DNA of 64,000 nucleotides from Geosiphon pyriformis. Its lineage: Eukaryota > Glomeromycota > Glomeromycetes > Archaeosporales > Geosiphonaceae. A program made the translations under genes and the position numbers. Positions 44,398 through 56,296 of the stretch are shown piece by piece. Where the stretch lies: contig JAAOMT010000372.1 in the NCBI GenBank assembly GCA_016748015.1, positions 117,400-181,399 of the forward strand, given 5' to 3'. A model generated the notes under the pieces. It saw nothing but the letters and a program-made list of their open reading frames with translations, did no database searches and had not been told where the DNA came from. Position 1 is the first letter of the stretch; each line of letters starts with the position of its first letter.

Positions 44398-46357
44398 CAT
44401 GGTCCTTGTGCTTAGTGTTGGTGCAACAAACCCTTATATTCTCCAAGTGATGAATACAAATCATGCCTGATCTATTACAGAGATTGGGAACCAATCAGTT
44501 TGATACCCAGAGAAAAATTGAAAGAAGTACAGAAGTCTTTTAAGAATAAACCACCTAAGATCCAATCACTGATTGTAGAACAAAAAAAACTCTCCCCAGA
44601 AGAAAGAAAAATAGACATTGAAAATTTGCTGGCTAGAAATAGTCTAGTTATCTCCAAAGAAGATGATACCCCTGGACATACCCATGTGATACAACACACC
44701 ATCACCACCAGAGAAACTTGACCCATCTATTTGAAGCCTTATCAATCCAATTGGCACAATGATGAATTTATCAAGAAAGAGATAAACTGGATAAAAGAAC
44801 TTGGATTCATACAAGAAACCAAGAGTGAATGGGCTTTCCCAGTTGTAGTGGTATTCAAGAAAGGTGGAACACTACACTTCTGTGTTGACTACCACCAATT
44901 AAATGCCATCACTGAAAGAGACATGTACCCACTTCCCAAGATTGATGCAATGTTAGACCAATTCAAAGATGCTGCTTTCTTCTCAACCATTGACTTAACT
45001 GCTGGATTCTGGCAAGTAGAGATGGATCCAGAAAGCAGAAAAAAAACTGCCTTTATTACCAAGTATGGTACTTATGAATTCACAGTCATGCCTTTTGGTT
45101 TCACCAATGCCCCTCCCACCTTTCAATGCTTAATAGATAAAGTATTTGAATCAGTCAAAAAAAACTTTGTTCTAGTCTATTTGGACAACATAATGGTATA
45201 CTCAAAAACCTGGGATGAACACCTGGAACATTTGCAAAAGGTTTTTGACCTCCTCAGAAATGCTGGCCTCAAGATCAACCCAATCAAATCTTTCTTTGGA
45301 AGACAATCCACCCAGTTCCTTGGTTATTTTATTACAAAAGATGGAATCTTTTCTGACCCAGCCAAAGTTGAAAAAGTCCAAAACATTAAACAACCAATGA
45401 ACATTCATGAACTACGCTCTTTTCTTGGTTTGGCCTCTTATTATTGCAAAATTGTCAAGGATTTCTCCAAAATTGCCTCTTCTCTCAATCAGCTACTCAG
45501 AAAAAATGTCAATTACCATTGGAGAACACATCAGCAAAAAGCCTTTGAAACTTTAAAAGAAAAACTGGTTACAGAATCCATNNNNNNNNNNNNNNNNNNN
45601 NTTGCAAAAGGTTTTTGACCTCCTCAGAAATGCTGGCCTCAAGATCAACCCAATCAAATCTTTCTTTGGAAGACAATCCACCCAGTTCCTTGGTTATTTT
45701 ATTACAAAAGATGGAATCTTTTCTGACCCAGCCAAAGTTGAAAAAGTCCAAAACATTAAACAACCAATGAACATTCATGAACTACGCTCTTTTCTTGGTT
45801 TGGCCTCTTATTATTGCAAAATTGTCAAGGATTTCTCCAAAATTGCCTCTTCTCTCAATCAGCTACTCAGAAAAAATGTCAATTACCATTGGAGAACACA
45901 TCAGCAAAAAGCCTTTGAAACTTTAAAAGAAAAACTGGTTACAGAATCCATCTTCAAGCAACCTGATCTAGATCGACTCTTTATTCTCCACACTGATGCA
46001 TCTGGCTTTGGACTTGGTGCTGTTCTCTTCCAGAAAGATGAAGATGGCAAAGAACATGCTATAGCCTATGCCAGTAGAACCCTTTCCCCAGCAGAACAGA
46101 ATTATTCAGTCACTAAACAAGAATGCTTAGCAGTAATATGGTCCACCAGTTACTGGAGTAAGTATCTTTTTGGTGTGAAGTTTTTGGTGGTAACAGATCA
46201 TCAAGCTTTGGTTTGGCTGCACAACAAAAAGAGGCTAGAACACAAATGGATAACTCAATGGATACTCCACTTGGATGAATTCGATTATAATATTCAACAT
46301 CACAAAGGAGCTAATCATCAAAATGCCAACGCTCTTTCCAGACTTACCATCCAGTGA
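44398..46357 (+). pseudogene. C3 Cys-cluster, RT and RNase H
   Basis: After a stop the Cys-cluster reads GPCA-stop-CWCNKPLYSPSDEYKSC (one Cys to Tyr). RT shows WAFPVVVVFKKGG, AFFSTIDLTAGFWQVEMD, EFTVMPFGFTNAPPTFQCLID, then VYLDNIMVYS where YLDD is needed. RNase H has ILHTDASGFGLGAVLFQKDED, NYSVTKQECLAVIW and FLVVTDHQALVWL with all acidic residues retained, and KGANHQNANALSRL. The 20-N gap and exact 350-bp repeat interrupt the region at 45582. Confidence 0.87.
45582..45601. other. 20-N assembly gap with duplicated flank
   Basis: 45232-45581 is repeated exactly at 45602-45951, a 350-bp overlap around the N run. It is most simply two unmerged contig ends. Confidence 0.87.
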
Positions 46358-47735
46358 CAGAACAACTCTCTCAAACCAAACCAACTTAATTATTAGTAAT
46401 TTCCTTTTTGACAAACACAATAATAGACTTGGACAACTACTCTGCCTTAATAGAATTTTTGGGTAAAGGACAATACCCACTGAAATACACATGACAACAA
46501 AGAGAACATTTGTGCAAACAATCAAATTTCTATTTGATTTGCCAGAACCAACTTTATAAAAGAAATAGAAAAAATTCTGACTGCTCCCAGAAAGTCATCA
46601 GATTTGAAGAAAAAGAAATTGTGATCTACAATATGTACACTGATCCATTAGCTGGACACTTTGGAAAAACAAAAACAATTTAGAAAACTCTAGCTCGCTA
46701 TTATTAGTCTATCTTAGAAAAAAACATTGCTGAATACATCAAAACCTGTAATATCTGCCAAAGAAAAAGAAAACCCAATCGCATAGAAGATATCCATCCA
46801 ATTTTTGTTAGTCAACCCTTTGACAGAATTGGTATAGATGTTGTTGGATCTTTAACAATAACTCCTGATGGCAACAAATATATTATTACAGCTACTGACT
46901 ATCTTACAAAGTAGGTAGAAGCAAGAGCCACTTCAGACCAAACAGCAGTCTCAATAGCCAATTTCATTTATGAAGATATTATTTGTCACCATGGCTGCCC
47001 CAAAAAACTTTTATCTGACAGAGGAAGAGCTTTTCTCAGTACACTTGTTGAAGAACTTTGCAAAAAAATGAAAATACATTACAAACTTTCCTTTCCTTAT
47101 CACTCCTAAACAAATAGTCTAGTAGAACATTTCAATAAAACACTATGTGAAACCCTAGCCAAAACCAGCAAAGAAACAAACTTATGAGACAAAGTACTGC
47201 CTTTAGCTTTGTTTGCTTATAGAACTGTAAATTATGACATAACAAATTATGAACCCTTTTATCTACTCTATGGACAAATAGTAACTCTACCAATAGAAAC
47301 TAACATTAAGACAATACCCTTTGAACAAATAACAATAGGAAATTACAAAGACATTTTGCAAAGAAGACTTGATACCATTCTTGACTTATTAGTAAAAGCA
47401 TAGATAATTGCCTTTGAAAAGATAAAACAATTCTAAAAGAAGCTTAAGAAAAAGAAAACATATAAAACACTTTTCTTAAGTATTGGTGACTTAGTTTTAG
47501 AATACCATTCAGACAGAGACAATATCTATGGTAATAAATTCTCTAGCCAGTGGAAAGGACCCTTTTTAGTCAACAAAGTTTTGAACAATGGTTCTTATAT
47601 CTTACCAGATCAATATGGAACAATCTTTAATGATCGTCCTGTTCATGGCACACAACTCAAAAAATATTACAAACAACCTGATTGGTTACCTGTTGTGATA
47701 ATACCAACCCAAATGATCAACAAAAATCAGATATA
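46358..47735 (+). pseudogene. C3 integrase
   Basis: NYSALIEFLGKGQYP, then AGHFGKTKTI and CNICQRKRKPN (zinc domain), FDRIGIDVVGSLTITPDGNKYII (first Asp), stop at the KW codon, CHHGCPKKLLSDRGRAF (second Asp region), a stop in YHS-TNSLVEHFNKTL (Glu region), FAYRTVNYDITNYEPFYLLYG, and the C-terminal QWKGPFLVNKVLNNGSYIL. At least six stops from CAA, TGG and CGA codons. Pol ends near IINKNQI at 47735. Confidence 0.85.
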
Positions 47736-47769
47736 AATAAATACACTATTCCCAAAACAGAGGATCAAC

Positions 47770-48426
47770 ATGAACAATTATTTCCTAGATCAAAACATTT
47801 AAAATGCTTTCTACACTCTCCATGAGTACTGAATCAAAAATTATCCAAATGCTACTCTGACCATTGGAAAACAAACCACCATAACTGATAACAGTGGAAC
47901 ACATACTGTTATTAGACCAAAGAAAACCATTACCAGAAGAGAAAGAATTGGTAGCAAAATAGATAAGTATTTGCTGGAAAGCATAACAGCAGCAATACTT
48001 ACACCTTTCATGACAATTGAAAAAATGATTAAGGAAATCTTGCCCATAGACAAAAACTTGTCATATGGAAGACAACTAAAATTTTATGGTTGTCTTGGTG
48101 AAATCATAGAAGAAATAAAGCTCATGAAAAAAACAACTTCAGAGATACAAGTAAAAATTTTGGGCATTATATGTTTAGATAACCCAAGAGTTTTGACTAT
48201 TGCAAGAAAAGCCAAAACTCTTATACAAAAATTTGGTTTTTTGGATACAAAGCTTATTTTGCCTCAAGTACTATATATTCTATTCACAAAAGACTTCAAT
48301 GAACTAGTTAGTTTTGAGTTAGACAAAACCCTTCAATTAGAATACCCTATAAATAACTTGATTTCGCCAGAGCTCAATCTCTTTGGAGAGGATGATGTTA
48401 TGGTTGAAACCCATAATTTTTATTAG
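47770..48426 (+). pseudogene. Family C ORF3 in C3 (219 codons, two stops)
   Basis: This is the only copy where ORF3 is in frame end to end: 657 nt from MNNYFLDQNI (47770) to ETHNFY-stop (48424-48426), broken only by TAA for Gln and TGA for Trp. Blocks: NYPNATLTIGKQTTITDNSG, VIRPKKTITRRERIGSKIDKY, LPIDKNLSYGRQLKFYGCLG, LDNPRVLTIARKAKTLIQKFG, LYILFTKDFNELVSFELDKTL, ELNLFGEDDVMVETHNFY. It begins about 35 nt after pol and ends 31 nt inside the LTR. No known domain recognised; basic first half, helix-rich second half. Confidence 0.68.
48381..48395 (+). promoter_or_regulatory. Polypurine tract of C3
   Basis: CTTTGGAGAGGATGA directly before the 3' LTR; also codes for FGED of ORF3. Confidence 0.78.
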
Positions 48427-49085
48427 TTATTACATGTATTAGTTACTGATATCATATAATTAGCCACTCTATTTTTAGATAGTGATCATTGACCTGATCA
48501 ATGACTTGACTGTTGACTTGATCATTGATCTGATCATTGACCTGATTATTGACCTAGTCGTTGACCACTTTCAATAGCTATATAAGTGATGAGTCTCTTA
48601 GCTTTTGAAAATCATCTCTCAAATAAGAATCAAATAAATAAAAATAACAACTTTCATCTCAATCACTCTCTTATCACTAATTTTCCTTTCCCTACCTTCA
48701 AGTATCTAAACATCTTAAGATAAAAAATTACTTGTTGGCCTTTTCCTGACATATATAATTGTAGCATTTGAAGATTATTTGAATAAACATGACTGAAAAG
48801 CACAAGTTAATACCTGATATTGAATTCTAAGAATGCTGACATAAGACATAGAATTATACCAGTGGTGATTAATTGTTGACAGTATGGACTATCCCTCTAC
48901 CTTTAGATTCACCAGTTACCTTTAAAAAGAATAGCAACTGAGATATTTTATGAGACTGATCTCGCACATTGAATCCATACTCATTCAATTTACTCTTTAA
49001 AGTTGAATCCTCTTTGATTATTTTCATCATCTTACAATTCTGTTCTCCCTTGCTATTCATTAGCTTGTTACTCCAACCCATAACA
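48396..49085 (+). repeat. Family C 3' LTR of C3
   Basis: 690 bp, TGTTAT to ATAACA, with about seven 12-bp units at 48484-48567 and TATATAAG downstream. Confidence 0.92.
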
Positions 49086-49274
49086 ATACAGACATTTAAC
49101 AATTCAGTCTATTCTTTAATAGTATCTGAAATCAACTTTTTTCTGGCATAATTATTATGTGTGCATAAAAACATATAGTTTAAGTCTTCTATTAGTTTAC
49201 ACTAAATACATAATACATTAAAATAATTTAGATTGTATAATTTTTTTTTTTTGGCTATAAGCAATTAGTAGTAT

Positions 49275-49989
49275 TGTTACAGATTAGAATAACAAACTAA
49301 TGGATAGCAAAGAAGACCAGAATTGTAGAGTGATGGAAATAATCAAAGAGATTTCAACTTCAAAAAATGAATTGAATAAGTAAAAATTCAATATGCAAGA
49401 TCAGTCTTATAAAATATCTTAGTTGCTATACTTTTTAAAAGATAACCAGAAAATCTGAAAGTAGAGAAATAATCTATACTGTCAACAAATAATCACACCT
49501 GGTATAATTCTATGCCTTATGTTAGTGTTCTTAGAATTCAATATCAGATATCAAATGTGCTTTTCAGTTACGTTTTATTCAATAATTTTCAAATACTGCA
49601 ATTACATGTTTTAGAAAAAAGGATAAGAAATAATCAACAAGTAATCTTTTATTCCAAGATGTTTAGATACTTAAAGGTAGAAAAAGAGAAATTAGCAATA
49701 AAAAAATAATTGAAATGAAAGTTGTTATTTTATTTTTTTATTTTTTTTTATTTTTATATGCTTTTCTACAGCTAAAAGATTTATCACTTATATAGCTATC
49801 AAAAGTGGTCAATGATCAGGTCAATAACTAGGTCAATAATCAGGTCAATGATCAAGTCAATGATTAGGTTATTGATTAAGTCAATGGTTAGGTTATTGAT
49901 CATTTTCTAAAAATAGAGTGGCTAATTATATGACATTAGTGACTAATACATGTAATAATTAATAAAAAGTATAGGTTTCAATCATAATA
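49275..49989 (-). repeat. Family C 3' LTR of C4
   Basis: 715 bp, TGTTAC to a degraded ATAATA. About eight 12-bp units at 49807-49905. The TATA box reads TATATAAG on the minus strand next to the array. Confidence 0.88.
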
Positions 49990-50617
49990 TCATTCTCTCC
50001 AAAGAAATTGAGCTCCAGCAAAATCAAGCTATTCTTGGTATAATCTATTTAAAGAGTTTTATCTAACTTAAAGCTAACTAGTTTGTTGAAGTCTTTTATA
50101 AATAGAGTATATAACACTTAAGACAAAATAAGTTTTGTATTCAAAAGACCAAATCTTTGTATTAGAGTTTTGGCTTTTCTAGCAATAATTAAAACTTTTG
50201 AGACATCTAATTATATAATGTCCAAAATTTTTGCCTGTATCTCTGAAGTTGTTTTTTTTATGAGTTTTATATCCTTTATAATTTTTCCAAGATGACCATA
50301 GAGTTTTAATTGCCTTCCATATGACAGATTTTTGTCTATGAGCAAGATTTCTTGAATTGTTTTTCTAATTGTGCTAGAAGGTAAGAGTATAGCTGCTGTT
50401 ATACTCTCTAACAAATATTTATCTATTTTGCTATTAATTTTTTCTCTTCTGGTAATGGTTTTCTTGAATCTAATAACAATATGTGTTCTACTGTTATTAG
50501 TTATAATGGTTTGTTTTCCAATAATCAGAATAACATTTGGATAGTTTTTAATCTAATATTCATGGAGAGTATAAAAGGTGGTTTAAATGTTTTGATCCAG
50601 AAAATAATTGTTTATGT
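49959..50617 (-). pseudogene. Family C ORF3 in C4
   Basis: NNYFLDQNI at about 50615 with the Met codon changed to ATA; TFYTLHEY, NYPNVILIIGKQTIITNNS, TITRREKINSKIDKYLLESITAA, ILLIDKNLSYGRQLKLYGHLGKI, a stop for Arg/Gln, VLIIARKAKTLIQRFGLL, then LYILFIKDFNKLVSFKL and ELNFFGENDIMIETYTFY to the stop in the LTR. Residues match C2 and C3 except for transition-type changes. Confidence 0.62.
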
Positions 50618-50689
50618 TGATTAAAAATACCTTTGTTTTGAGAATAATGCATTTATTTATACTTGATTTTTGCTGATTATTTGGGTCAG

Positions 50690-51975
50690 TATTATCACAA
50701 CAAGCAACCAATCAGGTTATTTATGATATTTTTTGAGTCATGTACCATGAACAGGATAATCATTAAAAATTGTTCTGGATTGATCTTAAAGAATATAAAA
50801 ATTATTGTTTAAAACTTTGTTAACTATAAAGAATTCTTTCTATCAGCTAGAGAATTTATCACCATAGACATTGTTTTTGTCTGAACAATATTCCAATACC
50901 AAGTCACCAATACTTAAAGAAAGTGTTTTATAGGTTTTTTTTTCTTAAGCTTTTTTTGAAACTGTTTTATTTGTTCAAAAGCTATTATTCATGTTTCTAT
51001 CAAAGAGTCAAGAATGGTACCAAGTTTTCTTTGCAAAATGTTTTTATAATTCTCTATTGTGATTTTTTTAAAAAGTATTGTCTTAATGTTAGTTTCTATT
51101 GGTAGTATTGCCATATGTCCATAAAGCAGATAAAAAAATTCATAACTTGTTATGTCATGATTCACAGTTCTATAAGCAAACAAAGCTGAAGGCAGTATTT
51201 TGTTTCATAAGTTTGTTTTTTCACTGGTTTTGGCTAAGATTTTACATAGTGTTTTATTGAAATGTTTTACTAAGCCATTTGTTTGAGAGTAATAAGGGGA
51301 AGAAAGTTTATAATGTATTCTTATTTTTCTACAAAGTTTTTCAACCAGTGTACTAAAAAAAGCTCTTTCTCTATCAGATAAAAGTTCTTTGGGACAGCCA
51401 TGATGGCAGATAATATTTTTATAAATAAAATTGGCTATTGAGACTGCTGTTTGGTTTGGAGTGGCTCTTGTTTCTACCCACTTTGTAAAATAATTAGTAG
51501 CTGTAATAATATATCTGTTGCCATCAGGAGTTATTGTTAAAGATTTAACAACATCTATACCAATTCTGTTAAATAACTGACCAACAAAAATTGGATGGAT
51601 ATCTTTTTTGCAATTGGATTTGCCTTTTCTTTGGCAGATGTCACAGGTTTTGATGTATTCAGCAATATCTTTTCCCAAGGTAAACCAATAATAGTGAGCT
51701 AAAGTTTTCTGAATTGTTTTTGTTTTTCCAAAGTATCCAGCTAATGAGTTAGTATACATGTTATATATTACAATTTTTTTTTCTTTAAATTTAATGACTC
51801 TCTGAAAGTGGTTAGAATCTTTTCTGTTTCTTTTATATAATTGGTTCTGGTGAATCAAATAGAAATTTAATTGTTTGCACAAATGTTCTCTTTGTTGTTG
51901 AGTGTATTCTGGTGGGTATTGTCTTTTACCCAAAAATTCTATTAAGGCAGAATAGTTGTCCAAGTCTATTATCAT
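50690..51975 (-). pseudogene. C4 integrase
   Basis: The frame 51205-51975 is a nearly whole integrase core: QREHLCKQLNFYLIHQNQLY, AGYFGKTKTIQKTLAHYYW (a zinc-ligand His is Tyr), CDICQRKGKSNC, FNRIGIDVVKSLTITPDGN (first Asp), NIICHHGCPKELLSDRERAF (second Asp region) and YSQTNGLVKHFNKTL, where the catalytic Glu (VEHFN) is Lys. 50989-51183 continues LFAYRTVNHDI in the same sense. It lacks the deletion of C2 and served as the reference for it. Confidence 0.85.
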
Positions 51976-52099
51976 GTTTGTTAAAAGAAGAATTACTAAT
52001 AATTAAGTTGGTTTGGTTTGAAAAGATTGTATTATCACTGGATGATGAGTCTGAAGAGAGCATTAACATTTTAATAATTAGCCCCTTTGTGGTATTGGA

Positions 52100-53587
52100 T
52101 GTCATAATTGAATTCATCCAAATAGAGTATTTAGTAAGTTATCTATTTGTGTTCTAACTTTCTTTTGTTGCATAGCGAAACCAAGACTTGATGATCTGTT
52201 ACCACCAAAAACTTTACACCAAGAAGATATTTGTCCTAGTAATTGGTAGCCCAAACTACTGCTAAGCATTCTTGCTCAGTAATAAAATAGTTCCTTTTAG
52301 CTGGTATAAGAATTCTACTGGCATATGCTATGGCATGTTCTCTGTCATCTTCATTTTTCTAAGAGAAAACAGCACCAAGTCCATAACCAAATGCATTAGT
52401 GTGAGAGATAAAAGGTTGATCCAAATCAGGTTGTATAAAAATAGGTTCTGTAACCAGTTTTTTCTTCAGAATTTCAAAAGCTTTTTGTTAATAAGTGCCC
52501 CAGTGATAATTAACATTTTTTCTAAGTAGCTAATTGAAAGAAGTAGTGATTTTGAAGAAATTTTTAACAAATTTGTGATAATAAGAGGCCAAACCAAGGA
52601 AAGAGCATAATTTATGAACATTCATTGGTTGTCTAATGTTTTGAACTTTTTATACTTTGGCTGAATCAAAGAAGATTCTATCTTTTGTAATAAAATAACC
52701 AAGAAACTGGGTAGATTGACATCCAAAGAAAGATTTGATTGGGTTGATCTTAAGACCAGCATTTCTGAGGAGATCAAAAACTTTTTGCAAATGTTCAAGA
52801 TGTTCATTCCAGGTTTTTAAGTATACTATTATGTTATTTAAGTAAACTAAAACAAAGTTTTCTTTTACTGATTCAAATACTTTGTTCATAAAATATTAAA
52901 ATGTAAGAGGAGTATTAATGAGACCAAAAGACATAATTGTGAATTTGTAAGTGCCATACTTGGTGATAAAAGCAGTTTTCTTTCTGCTTTCTGAATCCAT
53001 TTCTATTTGCCAAAATTCAGCAGTTAGATCAATAGTTGAAAAGAAAGCAGCACCATTGAATTGGTTTAGCATTGCATTAATTTTGAGGAGTAGATACATG
53101 TCTCTTTCAGTAATGACATTTAATTGGTGGTAATCAACACAAAAGTATAAGGTTCTACCTTTTTTGGATACCACTACAACTGAAAATGCCCATTCACTTT
53201 TGGTTTCTTGTATGAATCCAAGCTTTTTCATCTGGTTTATTTTTTTCTTGATAAATTCATCATTGTGATAATTGGACTGATAGGGTTTCAAGTAGATAAG
53301 ACAAGTTTTTCTGATGGTAATAGTATGTTGTATTACATGAGTACATCCAAGAGCATCACCTTTTTTGAATATAACTGGGCTATTTTTAACCAATAAGTTT
53401 TCAATGTCCACTTTTTTTTTTTAAGAGAGAGTTTTCTTTGTTCTATAATCAATGATTGGATTTCAGGTGGTTTATTCTTAAAAGACTTTTGGACTTCTTT
53501 TATTTTTTCACGAGGTATCAAGCTGATTGGTTTCCAATCTTTGTAATAGATCAGACAGAACATGTATTTATTGTTAGAAGAGTACAA
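52100..53587 (-). pseudogene. C4 RT and RNase H
   Basis: RT frames 52896-53411 and 52650-52889: WAFSVVVVSKKGRTLYFCVDY, AFFSTIDLTAEFWQIEMD, KFTIMSFGLINTPLTF, then VLVYLNNIIVYLKTWNEHL where both catalytic Asp of YLDD are Asn. RNase H between 52100 and 52450 retains the KFLVVTDH-like block. Stops and frameshifts throughout. Confidence 0.83.
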
Positions 53588-54650
53588 TAATTTATTGCAC
53601 CAGTATTGAACACAAAAACCATGCTATCAATAATTGTATTTGGTTTTCTTGCCAGACTTTCTGTTAAAGATTCTTCTAAGAATATTATAGTATGACCAAC
53701 AGATCAGCTTGCCATTTACCATGATTCTTTCTTTATCTGCTTTGACATAATTTAATGACTTGTCATTGTTGATAAAAATGGTGTAGGCAAGTTCAGCAGT
53801 TTCTTTTTGTTCTTCTTGTTCATCTTCTTTGTCACTTTTTTCATTATCTGATTCATCTAATTGCTCTTTTTTTTGGCTTTGTTTGGATATTAGAAGAGTT
53901 GTCCAATGGCAACACTTAACCATGATGGGTTTCTCATCATATCTGATGGTCAGTTTACAAAGTTCATAATCAAGCAAAGTTTTTGCTTTCTTAAGCCATT
54001 CATTGCCAACTATTATGATATATTCTTTTGCTTCAGATACTTTCATGTCAGTTTCAATGTTGATGCTATTGATTCAGATAGGAACAGCTTTGGCAATGCC
54101 CAGATTTTTTTTCTTGTCACCATGTACATTGGTCATTGGTTTTGTAGACAGTTTATCAATTTTTCTGCCAATTGCTTTTAAGAAGTGTTTGGCAATAACA
54201 CTAACAGATAATTCACTGTTCAAAATCAGATTAATGAAGTAACCAGCCACTTGGGCTTTACAAATGAAAGGGCTAACATTGTTGTTGTCAGCAAGTCCAG
54301 CTTGGCATGAGCATTTGTTGGTTTTTAGTGTCTTTTTCTTGAGAATCAAAGATTTGCAAAGGTCTTTTCTGAATTAAAGATGAGTCATTAACTGGCCAAA
54401 GATAATGTAAGCAGGCATTTTTATGAGATTTTTGACAACAGAATAAGGGCCAGATTTTTGTATTATTTCTGGGAGTTCCAACTTTGGAAGATTTTTAAAA
54501 ACTTTGGTCTTTGATGGCTTATTGTTATTAGCAATAGAAGTTAAGACTTTGTTGAGATCTAGAACAAAATCAACTTTGGCTTTTTTTTTTTCTTGTTAAG
54601 TCAGAGAGATTGATACCCAGTTCATCCATATTATAGTTATTATCAGTTAG
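53510..54650 (-). pseudogene. C4 Cys-cluster, acidic linker and protease
   Basis: Cys-cluster remnants GFCVQYWCNKLLYSSNNKYMFC (three Cys changed), the acidic linker in 53627-54046 (EQLDESDNEKSDKEDEQEEQ), and the protease loop LILNSELSVSVIAKHFL where DSG is lost. Order as in C2 and C3. Confidence 0.8.
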
Positions 54651-54719
54651 GTTAAAAGCATAAAAGGAATTTTTTTCTGGTTGGTTTGTACTCTTACTCT
54701 TTGGAGATGTGCCAACCAG

Positions 54720-56246
54720 TTTAAAAACTGATAAACAGTGACTTTAACTAAGAGATTCTTTTCAAAAAAATTGATGTTGGCATGATTAGGTCTTTGGTTG
54801 GGGACATTATTGTTAATGATTCTGTTGTTTTAATTATCATTGTTTCTTGGAGCTGAAGATGGCAAAGGAAGATTGTTGCAATCTCTTGAAAAATGTCCAG
54901 TTAATCCACAGCAATAGCACACAGGTGAGCCACAATTTTGCTGTCTTTGGTAAGGAAACTGTTGAGGCTGATTGAAATGTGATTCAAATCTAGGTCTTTG
55001 TGGTTGCTAGTTGTCTCTGACTGTTTGGGCTAATGGTTCTAATAGCTAAGCAAGATTTGCTATAAGTCTATCTATTAATTATTCATTGGAGTCTTGAGTT
55101 TGGACAGTAAAAGAAATAGCAGCCATTTGTGAAGCAGAAGCCATAGCAGAAGCAGGAGCAAAAACTAGATAAGTGAATTCTAGATGTATTCTTTGATTAT
55201 CTTCAATTTATTGGGCTAGTTCAATGGCCATATCCATTGTGGAATTATTTTTCAAGGCCAGGAGAGGCCAAAGAGCATATGAGAAATCAGTTCTCAATCT
55301 TTTTGTAAAAGAATGTATTTTTTGCTCTTCTGTTCAATTTTTTCTTGAGTCTACTTATTTAATTAGCTTTTTTATTGCTTTAGTATATTCAGTTACTATT
55401 TTTCCAATTCTATATGCCACTTGAATATTAAGATTGGGATTCTGAACTTATTTTCAAACCAGATAGTGAAAAAGAAGTTGTTTTCTCCAACATTTACAAG
55501 TGTTCATCTAATAATTTTTTAATGAGTATTGGTATTTGTTTCTTGTAAGAACCAGGTAGCAGGAGAGCCTTGAAAATAGCCACCAACAATTTGGAACTTG
55601 TATTTATTATCATATTGATTGGTTGTGGCAGCTCTTTTAAAGTCATCCAATCATTCAATTGGATTTTGTGCATCATTTCTAAATAGTGATAGTGGGATAT
55701 TGTTTTTTTTTTCTAAAGCAGTTTGTATACCTTGGAAAGCAGTCAGGATGTTTGATTGCATGAGGTCATTAGCCATTGGTTTAAGGATAACTGTTTGTAT
55801 GGATGAGTTTGGTTTACTTGATAAAAAGTCAAAAACAAAAGCAGTCTGGTAGCTTTCTTCTTTTGTTTCAAAGAGAGTTTCAGTTGATTGATGGGCAACA
55901 ATCCAAATGTGAATTTGATGATTCAAATATTCGAAATCAGAAGACTGTTATTCAAAGGTTGTGGAGTATAAAAGTTGATTGATACTGTTGTTTCTTTTTT
56001 CAAAGTTGTTTTCAAAATAAGTATGGTCAAAGTAATAAGTTGTATAGGCTGTATAAGTTTCAGCTAAATGCTCATTCAAGAACCAGTTCCAAAAGTCTTG
56101 GAATTGTCTGCTAGATTGTTCTTCAATGGAGAAGCAAATTAAGCAGAAGGGCAAAGAATTGAGTTCAATAAAGTCTAGATTATTTTTGTTGTATGCTTTA
56201 AAGTGTTCTTCTGATTGTTGTGGCAGGTATAAATAATTACTCATAT
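54720..56246 (-). pseudogene. C4 Gag
   Basis: MSNYLYLPQQSEEHFKAYN at 56244, QDFWNWFLNEHLAETYTAYTTYYF, then frames down to 54720 with a knuckle CYCCGLTGHFSRDC-like near 54890-54920 (an extra Cys in place of Arg/His). The TGA found in C2 and C5 recurs at 55651-55653. Other stops are CAA-to-TAA and TGG-type. Confidence 0.82.
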
Positions 56247-56296
56247 AATAGAAATCAAAGTGAATTTTGACAATTTCACAAGAAATACCACTTTTA

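Larger units (their letters stand above)
41056..49085 (+). mobile_element. Full-length family C Ty3/gypsy element C3
   Basis: 8.0-kb element: 5' LTR 41056-41697, 3' LTR 48396-49085, flanked by a perfect ATAC duplication (41052-41055 and 49086-49089). The order Gag, protease, Cys-cluster, RT, RNase H, integrase, ORF3 is complete. Decay is intermediate: stops at CAA, TGG and similar codons, and RT reads YLDN. A 20-N gap with a 350-bp duplication lies in RT. Confidence 0.93.
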
